Assembly: GCA_003215055.1 (NCBI GenBank)
Contig: QCKW01000002.1
Coordinates: 37,501 to 101,500 of the forward strand
Direction of reading: 5' to 3'
Source of the DNA: Pelagibacteraceae bacterium AG-410-N23
GTDB taxonomy: Bacteria > Pseudomonadota > Alphaproteobacteria > Pelagibacterales > Pelagibacteraceae
DNA: 64,000 nucleotides
Positions 1 through 9,059 of the stretch are shown here, one piece after another. The position numbers and the translations under genes were made by a program. Each line of letters opens with the position of its first letter. The first letter of the stretch is position 1. The notes under the pieces were generated by a model. That model was not told the origin of the DNA. It searched no databases and was given only the letters and a program-made list of their open reading frames with translations.

Positions 1-263
1 CTTTTTAAAAAGGGAGTGAATACCGATACCGCAGCGTTATTTACAAGAATATCAATTCTTTGTCTTTTATTTTTAAATTCATTAAATAATTTTTTCAATC
101 CATTTTCATCAGTAACGTCCTGTTTATAAAAAATAAAATTTTTATTTTTGATAAAAGGCTTAGATTTATCTAAACCAATTATTCTGTACTTTTTTTCTAG
201 AAGTTTTTTTGTTATAAATTGTCCAATTTCTCCTGAGCACCCAGTAATTAAAATAGTTTTCAT
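1..263 (-). CDS. SDR-family NAD(P)-dependent oxidoreductase, N-terminal part (truncated by window edge)
   Basis: Reverse strand reads MKTILITGCSGEIGQFITKKLLEKKYRIIGLDKS...DILVNNAAV; Rossmann TGxxxxIG and NNAA motifs. Confidence 0.8.
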   Translation of the reverse strand, partial: MKTILITGCSGEIGQFITKKLLEKKYRIIGLDKSKPFIKNKNFIFYKQDVTDENGLKKLFNEFKNKRQRIDILVNNAAVSVFTPFLK

Positions 264-297
264 TTTTTTTTATATCTAAAGGTTAAATTAATAATAT

Positions 298-2016
298 TCA
301 CTTTTCTATTATAAAATTCTCAAGAATTAAAACATCAATATTATATTTTTTAAAACATTTTATTGCATCTATAGAGTCATTAACAATTGGTTGTCCTTTT
401 ATATTAAAAGAGGTGTTTAAAATAACAGGTACGCCAGATTTTTGATAAAAATTATTTAATAATTTATAAAAGAAAGGATTTGTTTGATTTGTTAGCGTTT
501 GTACCCTGCATGAATTATCTACATGAACAACTGCAGAAATTTTATTTCTATTTTTCATTTTTGCTTTGCAGGCGATCAACATATGTGGACTCTCTTGATT
601 CAAATCGAAATATTCTTCTTTTTTTTCATTAAGTACCATGGGTGCAAAAGGTCTAAAAAATTCTCTAAATTTAACATTTTTATTAAGATGATCTTTCATT
701 CTTTCAGGGTATGGCTTTGAGATTATACTTCTATTTCCAAGAGCTCTTGGGCCAAATTCAGCTGGACCCCTAAATACTCCAATAATTTTTCCTTCTAAAA
801 GTTTTTTTGAAATTTCGTTATGTAACAACTTATTGTTAAGTTTTTTGAATTTGATTTTTCTTTTAATTAAATTTTTTTTAATAATCCTTTCACTTTCTCT
901 TGTACCTGTAAAAAAGTTATTTATTCTTTTGGTTTTTAATTTTTTTCTTTTAAGCGTTGAAACTAGACATGAGCCATAAGAAATACCAGCATCTCCACTA
1001 GCAGGTTGTATAAAAATGTTCTTAAATATTTTTTCTTTTTTAATTCTTCCATTTAATGAGCAATTTAAAGCTACACCACCAGCTAAACATAAATTTTCAA
1101 TTTTATAAATTTTTTTCAAATACTTTAGCTGCTTACAAACTACATATTCCAATCTATCTTGTAGAGCCTTTGCAATATTCATATGGTGTTTTGTTATTTT
1201 AGATGAATATTTTTTTGGTTTACCAAAAATTTTGATAAATTCTTTGCTAACCCAAACATCTCTTTTTATATGGTAAGCAATCCATTTTTTATTTATTTCA
1301 TATTGAAGCGGGTTATTTTTATTTAGACAAATAATATCTTTAAATAGATCATAGTAAGTTTTATTAGTTCCTTTAATTTTAGCTTGAGAATTTCCATAAG
1401 GTGCAAGTCCCATTATTATGCCTTCATCGCAAAAAGGCTTCCAACCCAAATAAAAAGTTATAGCCGAATATAAGAGTCCCAAAGAATTTGGGTACAAATT
1501 TTTATAATTCAAAACCTTAATTTTACCTTTATTTCCTATTGCAAAAGCGCCACTTTCACTTTCACCTAAACCGTCATAGGAAACTACTAGTGCTTTTTGA
1601 AAACCACTCGGAAAATATGCACTTGCAAGATGGCAGAGATGATGGTTATTAAATTCAATTTTTTTTTTTATCTTTAATTTATTTTGAATTTGTTTTTCAA
1701 GATTGTGCCATGATTTAATTCTTTCAATATCATTTATAAAAAAAGATAATCTATCATAATTTTCTATAGATGGTTTTAAATATAAATCTCTAATGAGTAT
1801 TTGTGGATCAAAACCTGAAGAGATTACATCAATATCGTTTATACTTAATTTAGAAATTTTTAAACAATCCTTTATGGCTTCCAAAGGGAAATTTCTTGAA
1901 TGTTTTATTTTGTCATATCTTTCTTGTTCACAAGCTGCAATTAATTTTCCATCTATCGTAATACAAGCCGATGTATCATGTCCTTCTGAATTTAAACCTA
2001 AAACTTTGAGACTCAT
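298..2016 (-). CDS. Carbamoyltransferase (NodU/CmcH family)
   Basis: N-term GLNSEGHDTSACI, HHLCHLASAYFPSGF, CLAGGVALNCSLNGRI, FRGPAEFGPRALGNRSI motifs. Confidence 0.9.
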   Translation of the reverse strand: MSLKVLGLNSEGHDTSACITIDGKLIAACEQERYDKIKHSRNFPLEAIKDCLKISKLSINDIDVISSGFDPQILIRDLYLKPSIENYDRLSFFINDIERIKSWHNLEKQIQNKLKIKKKIEFNNHHLCHLASAYFPSGFQKALVVSYDGLGESESGAFAIGNKGKIKVLNYKNLYPNSLGLLYSAITFYLGWKPFCDEGIIMGLAPYGNSQAKIKGTNKTYYDLFKDIICLNKNNPLQYEINKKWIAYHIKRDVWVSKEFIKIFGKPKKYSSKITKHHMNIAKALQDRLEYVVCKQLKYLKKIYKIENLCLAGGVALNCSLNGRIKKEKIFKNIFIQPASGDAGISYGSCLVSTLKRKKLKTKRINNFFTGTRESERIIKKNLIKRKIKFKKLNNKLLHNEISKKLLEGKIIGVFRGPAEFGPRALGNRSIISKPYPERMKDHLNKNVKFREFFRPFAPMVLNEKKEEYFDLNQESPHMLIACKAKMKNRNKISAVVHVDNSCRVQTLTNQTNPFFYKLLNNFYQKSGVPVILNTSFNIKGQPIVNDSIDAIKCFKKYNIDVLILENFIIEK

Positions 2017-3062
2017 AATTTATCTTTCTTTATTGTTTTTTTATATAAATTTGAAATTAGATTAAGATTATGTTTCACTTTTTTATGACTGATTATTCTT
2101 GCTTGAATTTTTTGAATTTTTTTTTCATATTTTTTATTTTTATAAATTTTATTAAATATGTTTATAAGTTTTACTGTAAATTTTTCATCATTAAAATTAA
2201 TATAATTAATTGCATTGGTTTTTGAAATTATTTTAGCATTAATTTCTTGATGTTTGTATTGTGGGATGCATATTATTTTTTTTTTATTCAAAATTGCATC
2301 AAATAAACTTAAACCACCAGCAATGATTGCTATATTAGATTCTACCAGTCTTATCGGGTATTTTTCAGGATTAAAGTAATTTATTTTATGTTTTGATTTT
2401 AAAATATTTATTTCCGATTTATAGGAAAAAGGTAAATTAATAATAAGTTTTAGGTCAATATTTTCTAACAATTTTAATATTTTTTTAGCAATCTTTTTAC
2501 TGTCAAAGCCTCCAAAAAAAATAAATATGTTTTTATAATTAAAATTTTTTTTGTTTTTTTTTACTTTCTCATTATTTAATATTTGATATTTAAAACCTAC
2601 TTTACAACCATGAAATTTTTTTACATTATGCATCAGTGGATTCAGACTCAAATCAAACATTTTCCTGTGATTTGAAGAATCATCGATAATAATTTTTTTT
2701 TTATAATTTTTATTAATACTATTTATGAATTCTTTTTTTATATTACCAAGTCGATCGATAACCAATAAATTAGCACAAAACTTACCAATTATTTTAGTCT
2801 CTAATTTTGAATAATCTTTAATTTCATGGTCAACACTTTTAATCGTGAATTTATGACGTTTTAAAATTTCTAAGCTTTTTTTAAATTTTTTTTTCGTTTT
2901 TACTAAAAATAAAATGTCTTTGGATTTTAATCTAAATTTTTTTTTAAGAAAATAAGCTATTATTAATGACCTATATAAATGTCCAGAACCTATCTCAGGC
3001 AACTCAGCCGCATCACATCTAAAAACAATGCTAAATTTTAAAAAATTGTTGTACTTTTTCAC
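2013..3062 (-). CDS. PseG-like UDP-sugar hydrolase / glycosyltransferase-fold protein
   Basis: FRCDAAELPEIGSGHLYRSL resembles the PseG RxDxxxxIGxGHxxR motif; next to a DegT aminotransferase. Confidence 0.7.
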   Translation of the reverse strand: MKKYNNFLKFSIVFRCDAAELPEIGSGHLYRSLIIAYFLKKKFRLKSKDILFLVKTKKKFKKSLEILKRHKFTIKSVDHEIKDYSKLETKIIGKFCANLLVIDRLGNIKKEFINSINKNYKKKIIIDDSSNHRKMFDLSLNPLMHNVKKFHGCKVGFKYQILNNEKVKKNKKNFNYKNIFIFFGGFDSKKIAKKILKLLENIDLKLIINLPFSYKSEINILKSKHKINYFNPEKYPIRLVESNIAIIAGGLSLFDAILNKKKIICIPQYKHQEINAKIISKTNAINYINFNDEKFTVKLINIFNKIYKNKKYEKKIQKIQARIISHKKVKHNLNLISNLYKKTIKKDKL

Positions 3063-4200
3063 AAATAAAATTTAAATCTTTAATTTTTAAATCAGGATAC
3101 AATGGTAAGCTGACAGTATTATCGCCCAAATATTTTGAGTTTTTACAAGTTTTATCGTTCCAACCAAGTTTTTTTTTAAATATACTCATGTCTGTGACGG
3201 TTCGATAATTTACTCCACACCCAATATTATTTTTTTTTAAAAATAACATTAAATCATCTCGATTTTTTTTTGTTTTGTTTTTGTCGATTATCACTAAAAA
3301 AAGATGATATGCATGACGTATATTTTTATTAGTAAAATTTTGTGTTTTTATTGGTAAGTGAGATAGTTTTTTTTTGTATAAATCGAAAATTTTTTTTCTT
3401 TTTTTCCATGAACTTTCAAGCTTTCCCAATTGAATTAATCCCATAGCAGCGTTAATATCAATCATATTGTATTTCATTCCTATTTCAGTGACATCATAAT
3501 GTTCGAATTTTTTTTTGTTTTTTACACTTTCAGGCAAATATCTTTTCCAAGCATCCTTTGACAAGCCATGGAGTCTTGCAACTCTTATTTTTTGAGATAT
3601 TTTTTTATTATTACAGACAACCATTCCTCCCTCTGCAGTAGTTAAATTTTTTGTAGAATAGAAACTAAAGCAACCAGCATCTCCAAAATTACCAACATGT
3701 CTGTTATTGTATTTACTCTCAATAGCATGGGCACAATCCTCAATTAGTTTAAGCTTATATTTTTTTGTTATTTTTAATATTTTTTCCATATCACATGGCA
3801 ACCCTGCAAAATGAACAATTAAAATTGCTTTTGTTTTTTTAGTAATTTTTTTTTCTATTTCCCCTGGGTCAATATTAAAAGTATTAGGATCAATATCAGC
3901 TAAAACAGGCTTTGCTCCGGTAAGTATTATTGAGTTAATTGTAGAAGCAAAAGTCATTGGAGTTGTAATAACTTCATCATTGTAACGAATTCCACAATAA
4001 ATTAATGATAGATGAAGTGCGGCAGTACAAGAATTAACAGAAAGTGCATATTTAGATTTTTTATATTTCTTAAATTTTCTCTCAAATTCCTCAGTTATAG
4101 GGCCACTACCTATCCATTTGGATCTTATAATCTTTGAAACAAATTGAATTTCTTGATTTCCTATATTCGGTTTACCAAATGGGATATAATTTTTTCTCAT
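3031..4200 (-). CDS. DegT/DnrJ/EryC1/StrS (PseC-like) sugar aminotransferase
   Basis: FGKPNIGNQEI, SVNSCTAALHLSL, EDCAHAIESKYNNRHVGNFGDAGCFSFYSTKNLTTAEGGMVV (PLP lysine). Confidence 0.9.
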   Translation of the reverse strand: MRKNYIPFGKPNIGNQEIQFVSKIIRSKWIGSGPITEEFERKFKKYKKSKYALSVNSCTAALHLSLIYCGIRYNDEVITTPMTFASTINSIILTGAKPVLADIDPNTFNIDPGEIEKKITKKTKAILIVHFAGLPCDMEKILKITKKYKLKLIEDCAHAIESKYNNRHVGNFGDAGCFSFYSTKNLTTAEGGMVVCNNKKISQKIRVARLHGLSKDAWKRYLPESVKNKKKFEHYDVTEIGMKYNMIDINAAMGLIQLGKLESSWKKRKKIFDLYKKKLSHLPIKTQNFTNKNIRHAYHLFLVIIDKNKTKKNRDDLMLFLKKNNIGCGVNYRTVTDMSIFKKKLGWNDKTCKNSKYLGDNTVSLPLYPDLKIKDLNFICEKVQQFFKI

Positions 4201-4204
4201 CTAA

Positions 4205-4312
4205 AAGTGTTATATTTTTAAATATTTTTCACAAAATTTTGACTGTAAGGTTGCAGGACAGCTAGTGAATTTCACACAGATTTCCCACCATGCATTTCAG
4301 CAAAAACACAAT
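4205..4312 (-). promoter_or_regulatory. Cobalamin-riboswitch-like leader RNA upstream of the DegT aminotransferase
   Basis: Minus strand reads GGTGGGAAATCTGTGTGAAATTCACTAGCTGTCCTGCAACCTTACAGTC, close to the conserved core GGGAA...GGUGaaAaUCC...GCUGUCCCGCAACuGUAA; possible degenerate B12 box AGTCAAAATTTTG. Confidence 0.5.
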
Positions 4313-4430
4313 TGTCTATTTAAGGACTATTGTCAAGATATTTATAAACTATACTTTTAAGTTTAATTATTATAAAAAAAACTTGAAAATTATTTATTTT
4401 AAGAATTAACTTAAATTTTAACAAATAAAA

Positions 4431-6548
4431 ATGAGAAAATTAAAAATATTATTATGTGATCCACGCCACTCTACAATAGGATCACATGTGACAAGCATAC
4501 CTATCGGTATCGGTTATATAGCTTCATACATCAAAAAAAAAATAAAAAACATTAAAGTAGATATAATACTAGAAGTTGATCCAGATAAAATAATATCAAA
4601 TATTAAAACTTTTAATCCCGACATAGTTGCGAGTTCAAATTATGTTTGGAACAGCCAAATTTCAAATTTTATTTGCTCAGAAGCTAAAAAAAATAATTTA
4701 AATACCCTTTGTCTCTTAGGAGGACCTGAGTTTCCCGCAGGAACAGGTGCTAGACAAATAGAAAATAATTATAAAGACAAAACATACGATAAATGTTTTG
4801 AATTTATGTTAAATAGACCCTTTGTAGATTATTTTTCTTATACCGATGGTGAAGTCTCAATGATAGAAATTATAAATAAGTTCATTGAAAGTAACCTCTT
4901 GGTAACAGAAATGAAAAAAAAAGATGTACCTATAAAAGGCTGGGTAAATATATCTAAAGATAAAAAAAAGCTTCTTGTTGGAGAATATATACCTCGAGTT
5001 GGTCTCGATGGATCGGTTAAAGCCTCAGGGCGTGATGAGATACCATCACCATATACCACTGGTTTATTAGATAAATTTTTAGATGGAACTTTGATACCAG
5101 CATTTGAAACTGCAAGAGGATGTCCTTTCCTTTGCACATTTTGTGATCAAGGATTAGATATGAGTAAAATTACTGCGTTTAGTGTTAATAGACTAATGGA
5201 AGAATTTTGGTATGTTGGTAAAAAAATGTCTCAAATCGAAGATGGAACTAAAACAGTAGATATCTTCGATTCAAACTGGGGAATATTTGAGAAAGATGTT
5301 GAGCTTGCATATAAAATTCTGGAAGTAATGAATGAATATGATTGGCCTCAGTATATTCAATGTTTAACTCCTAAAAGTAACAGAGAAAATTTACTAAAGA
5401 TTAATGACAAACTAAAGAATAGAGTTCAAGTTGGATTATCAATGCAATCTATTAACCCAATCACTTTAACAGATATCAAAAGAAAAAATTGGACAATTAA
5501 TCAATATCTAGAATATGTAGAAGAAATTAGAAAAAGAGGAAAAAATGTAAGTTCAGAGTTAATTATTCCGTTACCGGAAGAAACAAAAGAGACCTTCTTT
5601 GAAGGTGTAAATTTTTTACTAGATAATAATGTTTCACCAAATGTTTACACGCTGATGATGCTTTGTGGTGCAGAATTAGGTAGAGATTTAGCGATAAAAA
5701 AAAATAATATGAAATCAAAATATAGAATTTTACCAAAATCATTTGGAAAATATAAAGAAAAAATTGTAGTAGAAACTGAAAGAATTTGTGTGGGCACCAA
5801 TGCAATGAGTTTTCAAGATTATTTAGAATGTAGAAATTATAGTTTTATTTTAAGACTTATATCTCATCAATCATTTCTTCCAATTTATAAAATCGCAAAG
5901 GAGTTTGATATTGGTTGGTATGAATTATCAAAAAAATTGACTGAATTAATACAAAAAGAGGAATTTGAAGGAAAATTGAAGGATATATTTAATGAATTTT
6001 GTAAAGAGTCATTAAATGAATTGTTTGATAGCGAAAAAGAAGCAATAGATTTTTATTCAGATGAAAAAAATTATAAATTATTAAAAAGTGGTGATATTGG
6101 TGATAACCTAATTGGAAAATATACCGCAAAGGCACTATTAGAGATTAATGAAATTGTTCCTACAATATTTAAATTAATGAACAGTGAATTTAACATAAAA
6201 GAAAATGAAAATTTCAAAAAGGTATCATTAGCATCAGAAAAATGGTTAACTAATATCTTTATGATTGATAAAATTTTTAATGATAATTTCAATCATGAGA
6301 CTAAATATAATTTAAAAATTGATTTTGATCTTCCTCAATGGCTAGAAAGGGAAAAACAGCCAATTATTAATTTTTTTAAAGATTCACATTACGAGTTATC
6401 CTATGATAAAAACAAATTAAAGTATTTGCGTAATGAACTTAGAATATTGTCAGCTTCTACAAAAGAAATCGCATTAGGTAAATTATTAATGCAGCAAACT
6501 GGTAGAGATTTTAGTTCTTTTGAAAAAGAATATAGTAAAATTAATTAA
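4431..6548 (+). CDS. B12-binding-domain radical SAM protein
   Basis: N-term LLCDPRHSTIGSHVTSIPIGIGYIASYI (B12-binding-like fold); ETARGCPFLCTFCDQG is CxxxCxxC. Confidence 0.8.
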   Translation: MRKLKILLCDPRHSTIGSHVTSIPIGIGYIASYIKKKIKNIKVDIILEVDPDKIISNIKTFNPDIVASSNYVWNSQISNFICSEAKKNNLNTLCLLGGPEFPAGTGARQIENNYKDKTYDKCFEFMLNRPFVDYFSYTDGEVSMIEIINKFIESNLLVTEMKKKDVPIKGWVNISKDKKKLLVGEYIPRVGLDGSVKASGRDEIPSPYTTGLLDKFLDGTLIPAFETARGCPFLCTFCDQGLDMSKITAFSVNRLMEEFWYVGKKMSQIEDGTKTVDIFDSNWGIFEKDVELAYKILEVMNEYDWPQYIQCLTPKSNRENLLKINDKLKNRVQVGLSMQSINPITLTDIKRKNWTINQYLEYVEEIRKRGKNVSSELIIPLPEETKETFFEGVNFLLDNNVSPNVYTLMMLCGAELGRDLAIKKNNMKSKYRILPKSFGKYKEKIVVETERICVGTNAMSFQDYLECRNYSFILRLISHQSFLPIYKIAKEFDIGWYELSKKLTELIQKEEFEGKLKDIFNEFCKESLNELFDSEKEAIDFYSDEKNYKLLKSGDIGDNLIGKYTAKALLEINEIVPTIFKLMNSEFNIKENENFKKVSLASEKWLTNIFMIDKIFNDNFNHETKYNLKIDFDLPQWLEREKQPIINFFKDSHYELSYDKNKLKYLRNELRILSASTKEIALGKLLMQQTGRDFSSFEKEYSKIN

Positions 6549-7297
6549 ATTCTCACTTCAAAATTTTCGTTGTTAAGATACTGTTTTATTTTAATTATGT
6601 TATAGTCTGAGAAAGTTATTAGACTGCCAATTGCAATATTATTTATTTTATTCTCACAGCATTCTTTTAAATGGTCTAATTTCCCTATACCACCCTCAAA
6701 AATTATTGGGACACGTGCTTTTGCTAGTATTTTTTTTGAATACTCAATTTCCATACCTTTTCTTGATCCTTCGATATCAACATAGGTAATCTTAATTTCT
6801 CCAACCCCCCTATCCTCTAGTTCTTTGATATAATTGATAGGATCTATTCTTTTTGAATTATCTTCTGAAATAATAAAACTATTTTTATAATTAATTAAAT
6901 TTAATCCTGCAACGATAGCCTGACTTCCAAATATATAAGCAATTTCTTCTATTAATTTTTTATTTGATATAAACGCAGTATTAATAAAAACTTTATCAGC
7001 TCCATTCATGAGTATCTTTTTTGAAGCTTCAATATTTTCTACTCCTCCCCCAAATGTTAAAGGCGTACTTAATATTTCTGAAATTTTTTTTAAAGTTTCA
7101 ATATCAGGGTTTTTTCGTGATTTATAAGCATCAAGATCTATCAAGAATATTTCATCGGCTTTTTGACTATCAAGAGCTAATATTGTTGTAATAGGGTTTC
7201 CAGCATTTTTATAATTAGAAAAATTTTGACCTTTAACAAGTTTTTTTTTTGATAGAAGTAATGATGGAATTATTCTTATCAATTGTTCGGTTCCCAA
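6545..7297 (-). CDS. HisF-like cyclase-fold subunit of a sugar amidotransferase system
   Basis: RIIPSLLL...LVKGQNFSN, LTFGGGVENIE, GADKVFINTA, VPIIFEGGIGKLDH; catalytic Asp positions substituted; adjacent to HisH-like and PseA-like genes. Confidence 0.85.
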   Translation of the reverse strand: MGTEQLIRIIPSLLLSKKKLVKGQNFSNYKNAGNPITTILALDSQKADEIFLIDLDAYKSRKNPDIETLKKISEILSTPLTFGGGVENIEASKKILMNGADKVFINTAFISNKKLIEEIAYIFGSQAIVAGLNLINYKNSFIISEDNSKRIDPINYIKELEDRGVGEIKITYVDIEGSRKGMEIEYSKKILAKARVPIIFEGGIGKLDHLKECCENKINNIAIGSLITFSDYNIIKIKQYLNNENFEVRI

Positions 7298-7887
7298 TTT
7301 AAAAATTTCTCTATAAATTTATTACCTACAGTTTGACTTTTCTCTGGGTGAAACTGTGTTCCTATAAAATTTTGTTTAATTATTAAAGATGGTATTTCCT
7401 CTTGAGAATTTATTCTAGCTTTACAATATTTTTTATCATTGGCATTATTAAATTTTAACAAATATGAGTGACAAAAATAAAAACTTTTATTATTAAATTC
7501 AATCCAATTTTTATCATTTATTAAAATTTTTCTCCATCCAATATTTATTTTTTTATTCGGAAAAGATACCACATCTGCATCAATTAAATTAAAACCCGAT
7601 GATTTTCCGTGTTCAAATAAATTTTTTGAAAAAATTTGAAGGCCAAGACAAATTCCTAAAATTGGTTTTTCTTTTTTAAAAAATATTTCTACCTCAGAAA
7701 ATAAATCATTTTTTTTTAAATAATCTAAACAATTTTTTGCAGCTCCAACGCCTGGTATTATTAGTTTATCTATCGATTTTAATTCAGCTCTCTTTTCTAT
7801 AATTTTAGGATCGTAGCCTAATCTAAATATAGAATTATAAATTGATGCTAAATTACAAGCATTGTAATTTAAAATGCCAATTTTCAT
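7279..7887 (-). CDS. HisH-like glutamine amidotransferase subunit
   Basis: LIIPGVGAAKNC, GICLGLQIF (nucleophile Cys), GTQFHPEKSQ (His/Glu). Confidence 0.88.
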   Translation of the reverse strand: MKIGILNYNACNLASIYNSIFRLGYDPKIIEKRAELKSIDKLIIPGVGAAKNCLDYLKKNDLFSEVEIFFKKEKPILGICLGLQIFSKNLFEHGKSSGFNLIDADVVSFPNKKINIGWRKILINDKNWIEFNNKSFYFCHSYLLKFNNANDKKYCKARINSQEEIPSLIIKQNFIGTQFHPEKSQTVGNKFIEKFLNWEPNN

Positions 7888-7893
7888 TTTTTC

Positions 7894-9051
7894 TTAAAAT
7901 TTTTCAATCCAATCTTCCAAGTCTTTTGGTTTTATGTTTGATTTTCTTTTATTAAGTTCTTCTCTTGAAGGTGGTTGATGAGGAGAAACCACATGTTTTT
8001 CAACAATATCATGAAATTCATTATCAGTCATATTTGTTATTTTTAAAAAAAGTTCCAACGCTTTTGGTTTTTTTCCATCATATATTTTACACAATTCTAA
8101 AGCTTTATTTCTTTCCATACGCCCATTTCTTATGTCTATAGAGGTAAGATGTGCTGTTCTTCCAAATCCTCTTTTTATAAACTTTACATAATCCCTTACA
8201 CCTTGCATCATACATTCTATTTTTTCATAATCATAATCTGGGGGAATTCCCTCAACGATATCACCTTGCCAACCTATTTCAGATTTAATTATCTCTACTT
8301 GCTTTCTTACATCCCAAGGAATGTAATTACCTAAATATACAGCTTTAATTTTATTTTTATTTATTTCTCTTTGAGAGGGGAATATGTATGGCTCAATCTC
8401 TTTTTTGGAAATGTTTTCTTTAGGATATCTTTCTCTCAACATTTCAAGCATATCTTCAGCATTTATACCTAAATTTATTGCTTTATTAAATTTTTCAACA
8501 TTTAGTTCCTCGATATCTTCATATTTATAAAATGAGCTATATTCAGCAGATGGCTCCCCATAAAATAATAAAGGTATATTTTTTTGTATAGCTGTATTGA
8601 TAGGAAAAGCTGTAATTCCAACATGACAATGCCAACAAAAATCACCTCTTCTAATTAAACTTTCAATCATCATTTTTTTAACAATTGAAAAATTTGGTTT
8701 AAAATTTATAAAATCTACTCCAAGTTTATTTAAAGTCTTTTCAGTATTAAATTGAACAGTTTTTCTTAAGAAATTATGATCAAATCTAAGAACAAGCGGT
8801 TTTAATTTTTTTTTCTTTACTAAATACCATAATGCAAATACCGAGTCTTTTCCTCCAGAAAAAGGAACAATACAATCATAGTCATATTTATCTTTATAAA
8901 TAGAGATTAATTGATCTAGATCATTTTGTCTTTCATTCCAGTCAATTTTATTTTTATCCTCTATTTGATTGCAAACAGAACAAATATTTTTACTATTGAA
9001 TTCATGAGTTTCAGCAGTCTCAGGTGTTACACATTTAGAACAATACTTCAT
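7894..9051 (-). CDS. N-acetyl sugar amidotransferase (PseA/WbpG family)
   Basis: MKYCSKCVTPETAE, CSVCNQ, IVPFSGGKDSVFALW (PP-loop), GDFCWHCHVGITAFPI. Confidence 0.88.
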   Translation of the reverse strand: MKYCSKCVTPETAETHEFNSKNICSVCNQIEDKNKIDWNERQNDLDQLISIYKDKYDYDCIVPFSGGKDSVFALWYLVKKKKLKPLVLRFDHNFLRKTVQFNTEKTLNKLGVDFINFKPNFSIVKKMMIESLIRRGDFCWHCHVGITAFPINTAIQKNIPLLFYGEPSAEYSSFYKYEDIEELNVEKFNKAINLGINAEDMLEMLRERYPKENISKKEIEPYIFPSQREINKNKIKAVYLGNYIPWDVRKQVEIIKSEIGWQGDIVEGIPPDYDYEKIECMMQGVRDYVKFIKRGFGRTAHLTSIDIRNGRMERNKALELCKIYDGKKPKALELFLKITNMTDNEFHDIVEKHVVSPHQPPSREELNKRKSNIKPKDLEDWIEKF

Positions 9052-9059
9052 TAGTTTAA

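Noticed and set aside
523-720. Small + strand ORF opposite the carbamoyltransferase
   Set aside because: Antisense to a well-supported gene, low-complexity hydrophobic translation, no family motif. The same reasoning applies to the other short antisense ORFs in the track (e.g. 1793-2065, 4838-5137, 8149-8334, 11417-11899, 25466-25669, 43887-44195, 48806-49156, 52398-52721, 59329-59718).
6545-7887. Histidine biosynthesis genes hisF/hisH
   Set aside because: Linked to a PseA/WbpG-type amidotransferase and HisF-like protein lacks both catalytic Asp residues; better explained as sugar-amidination helpers.
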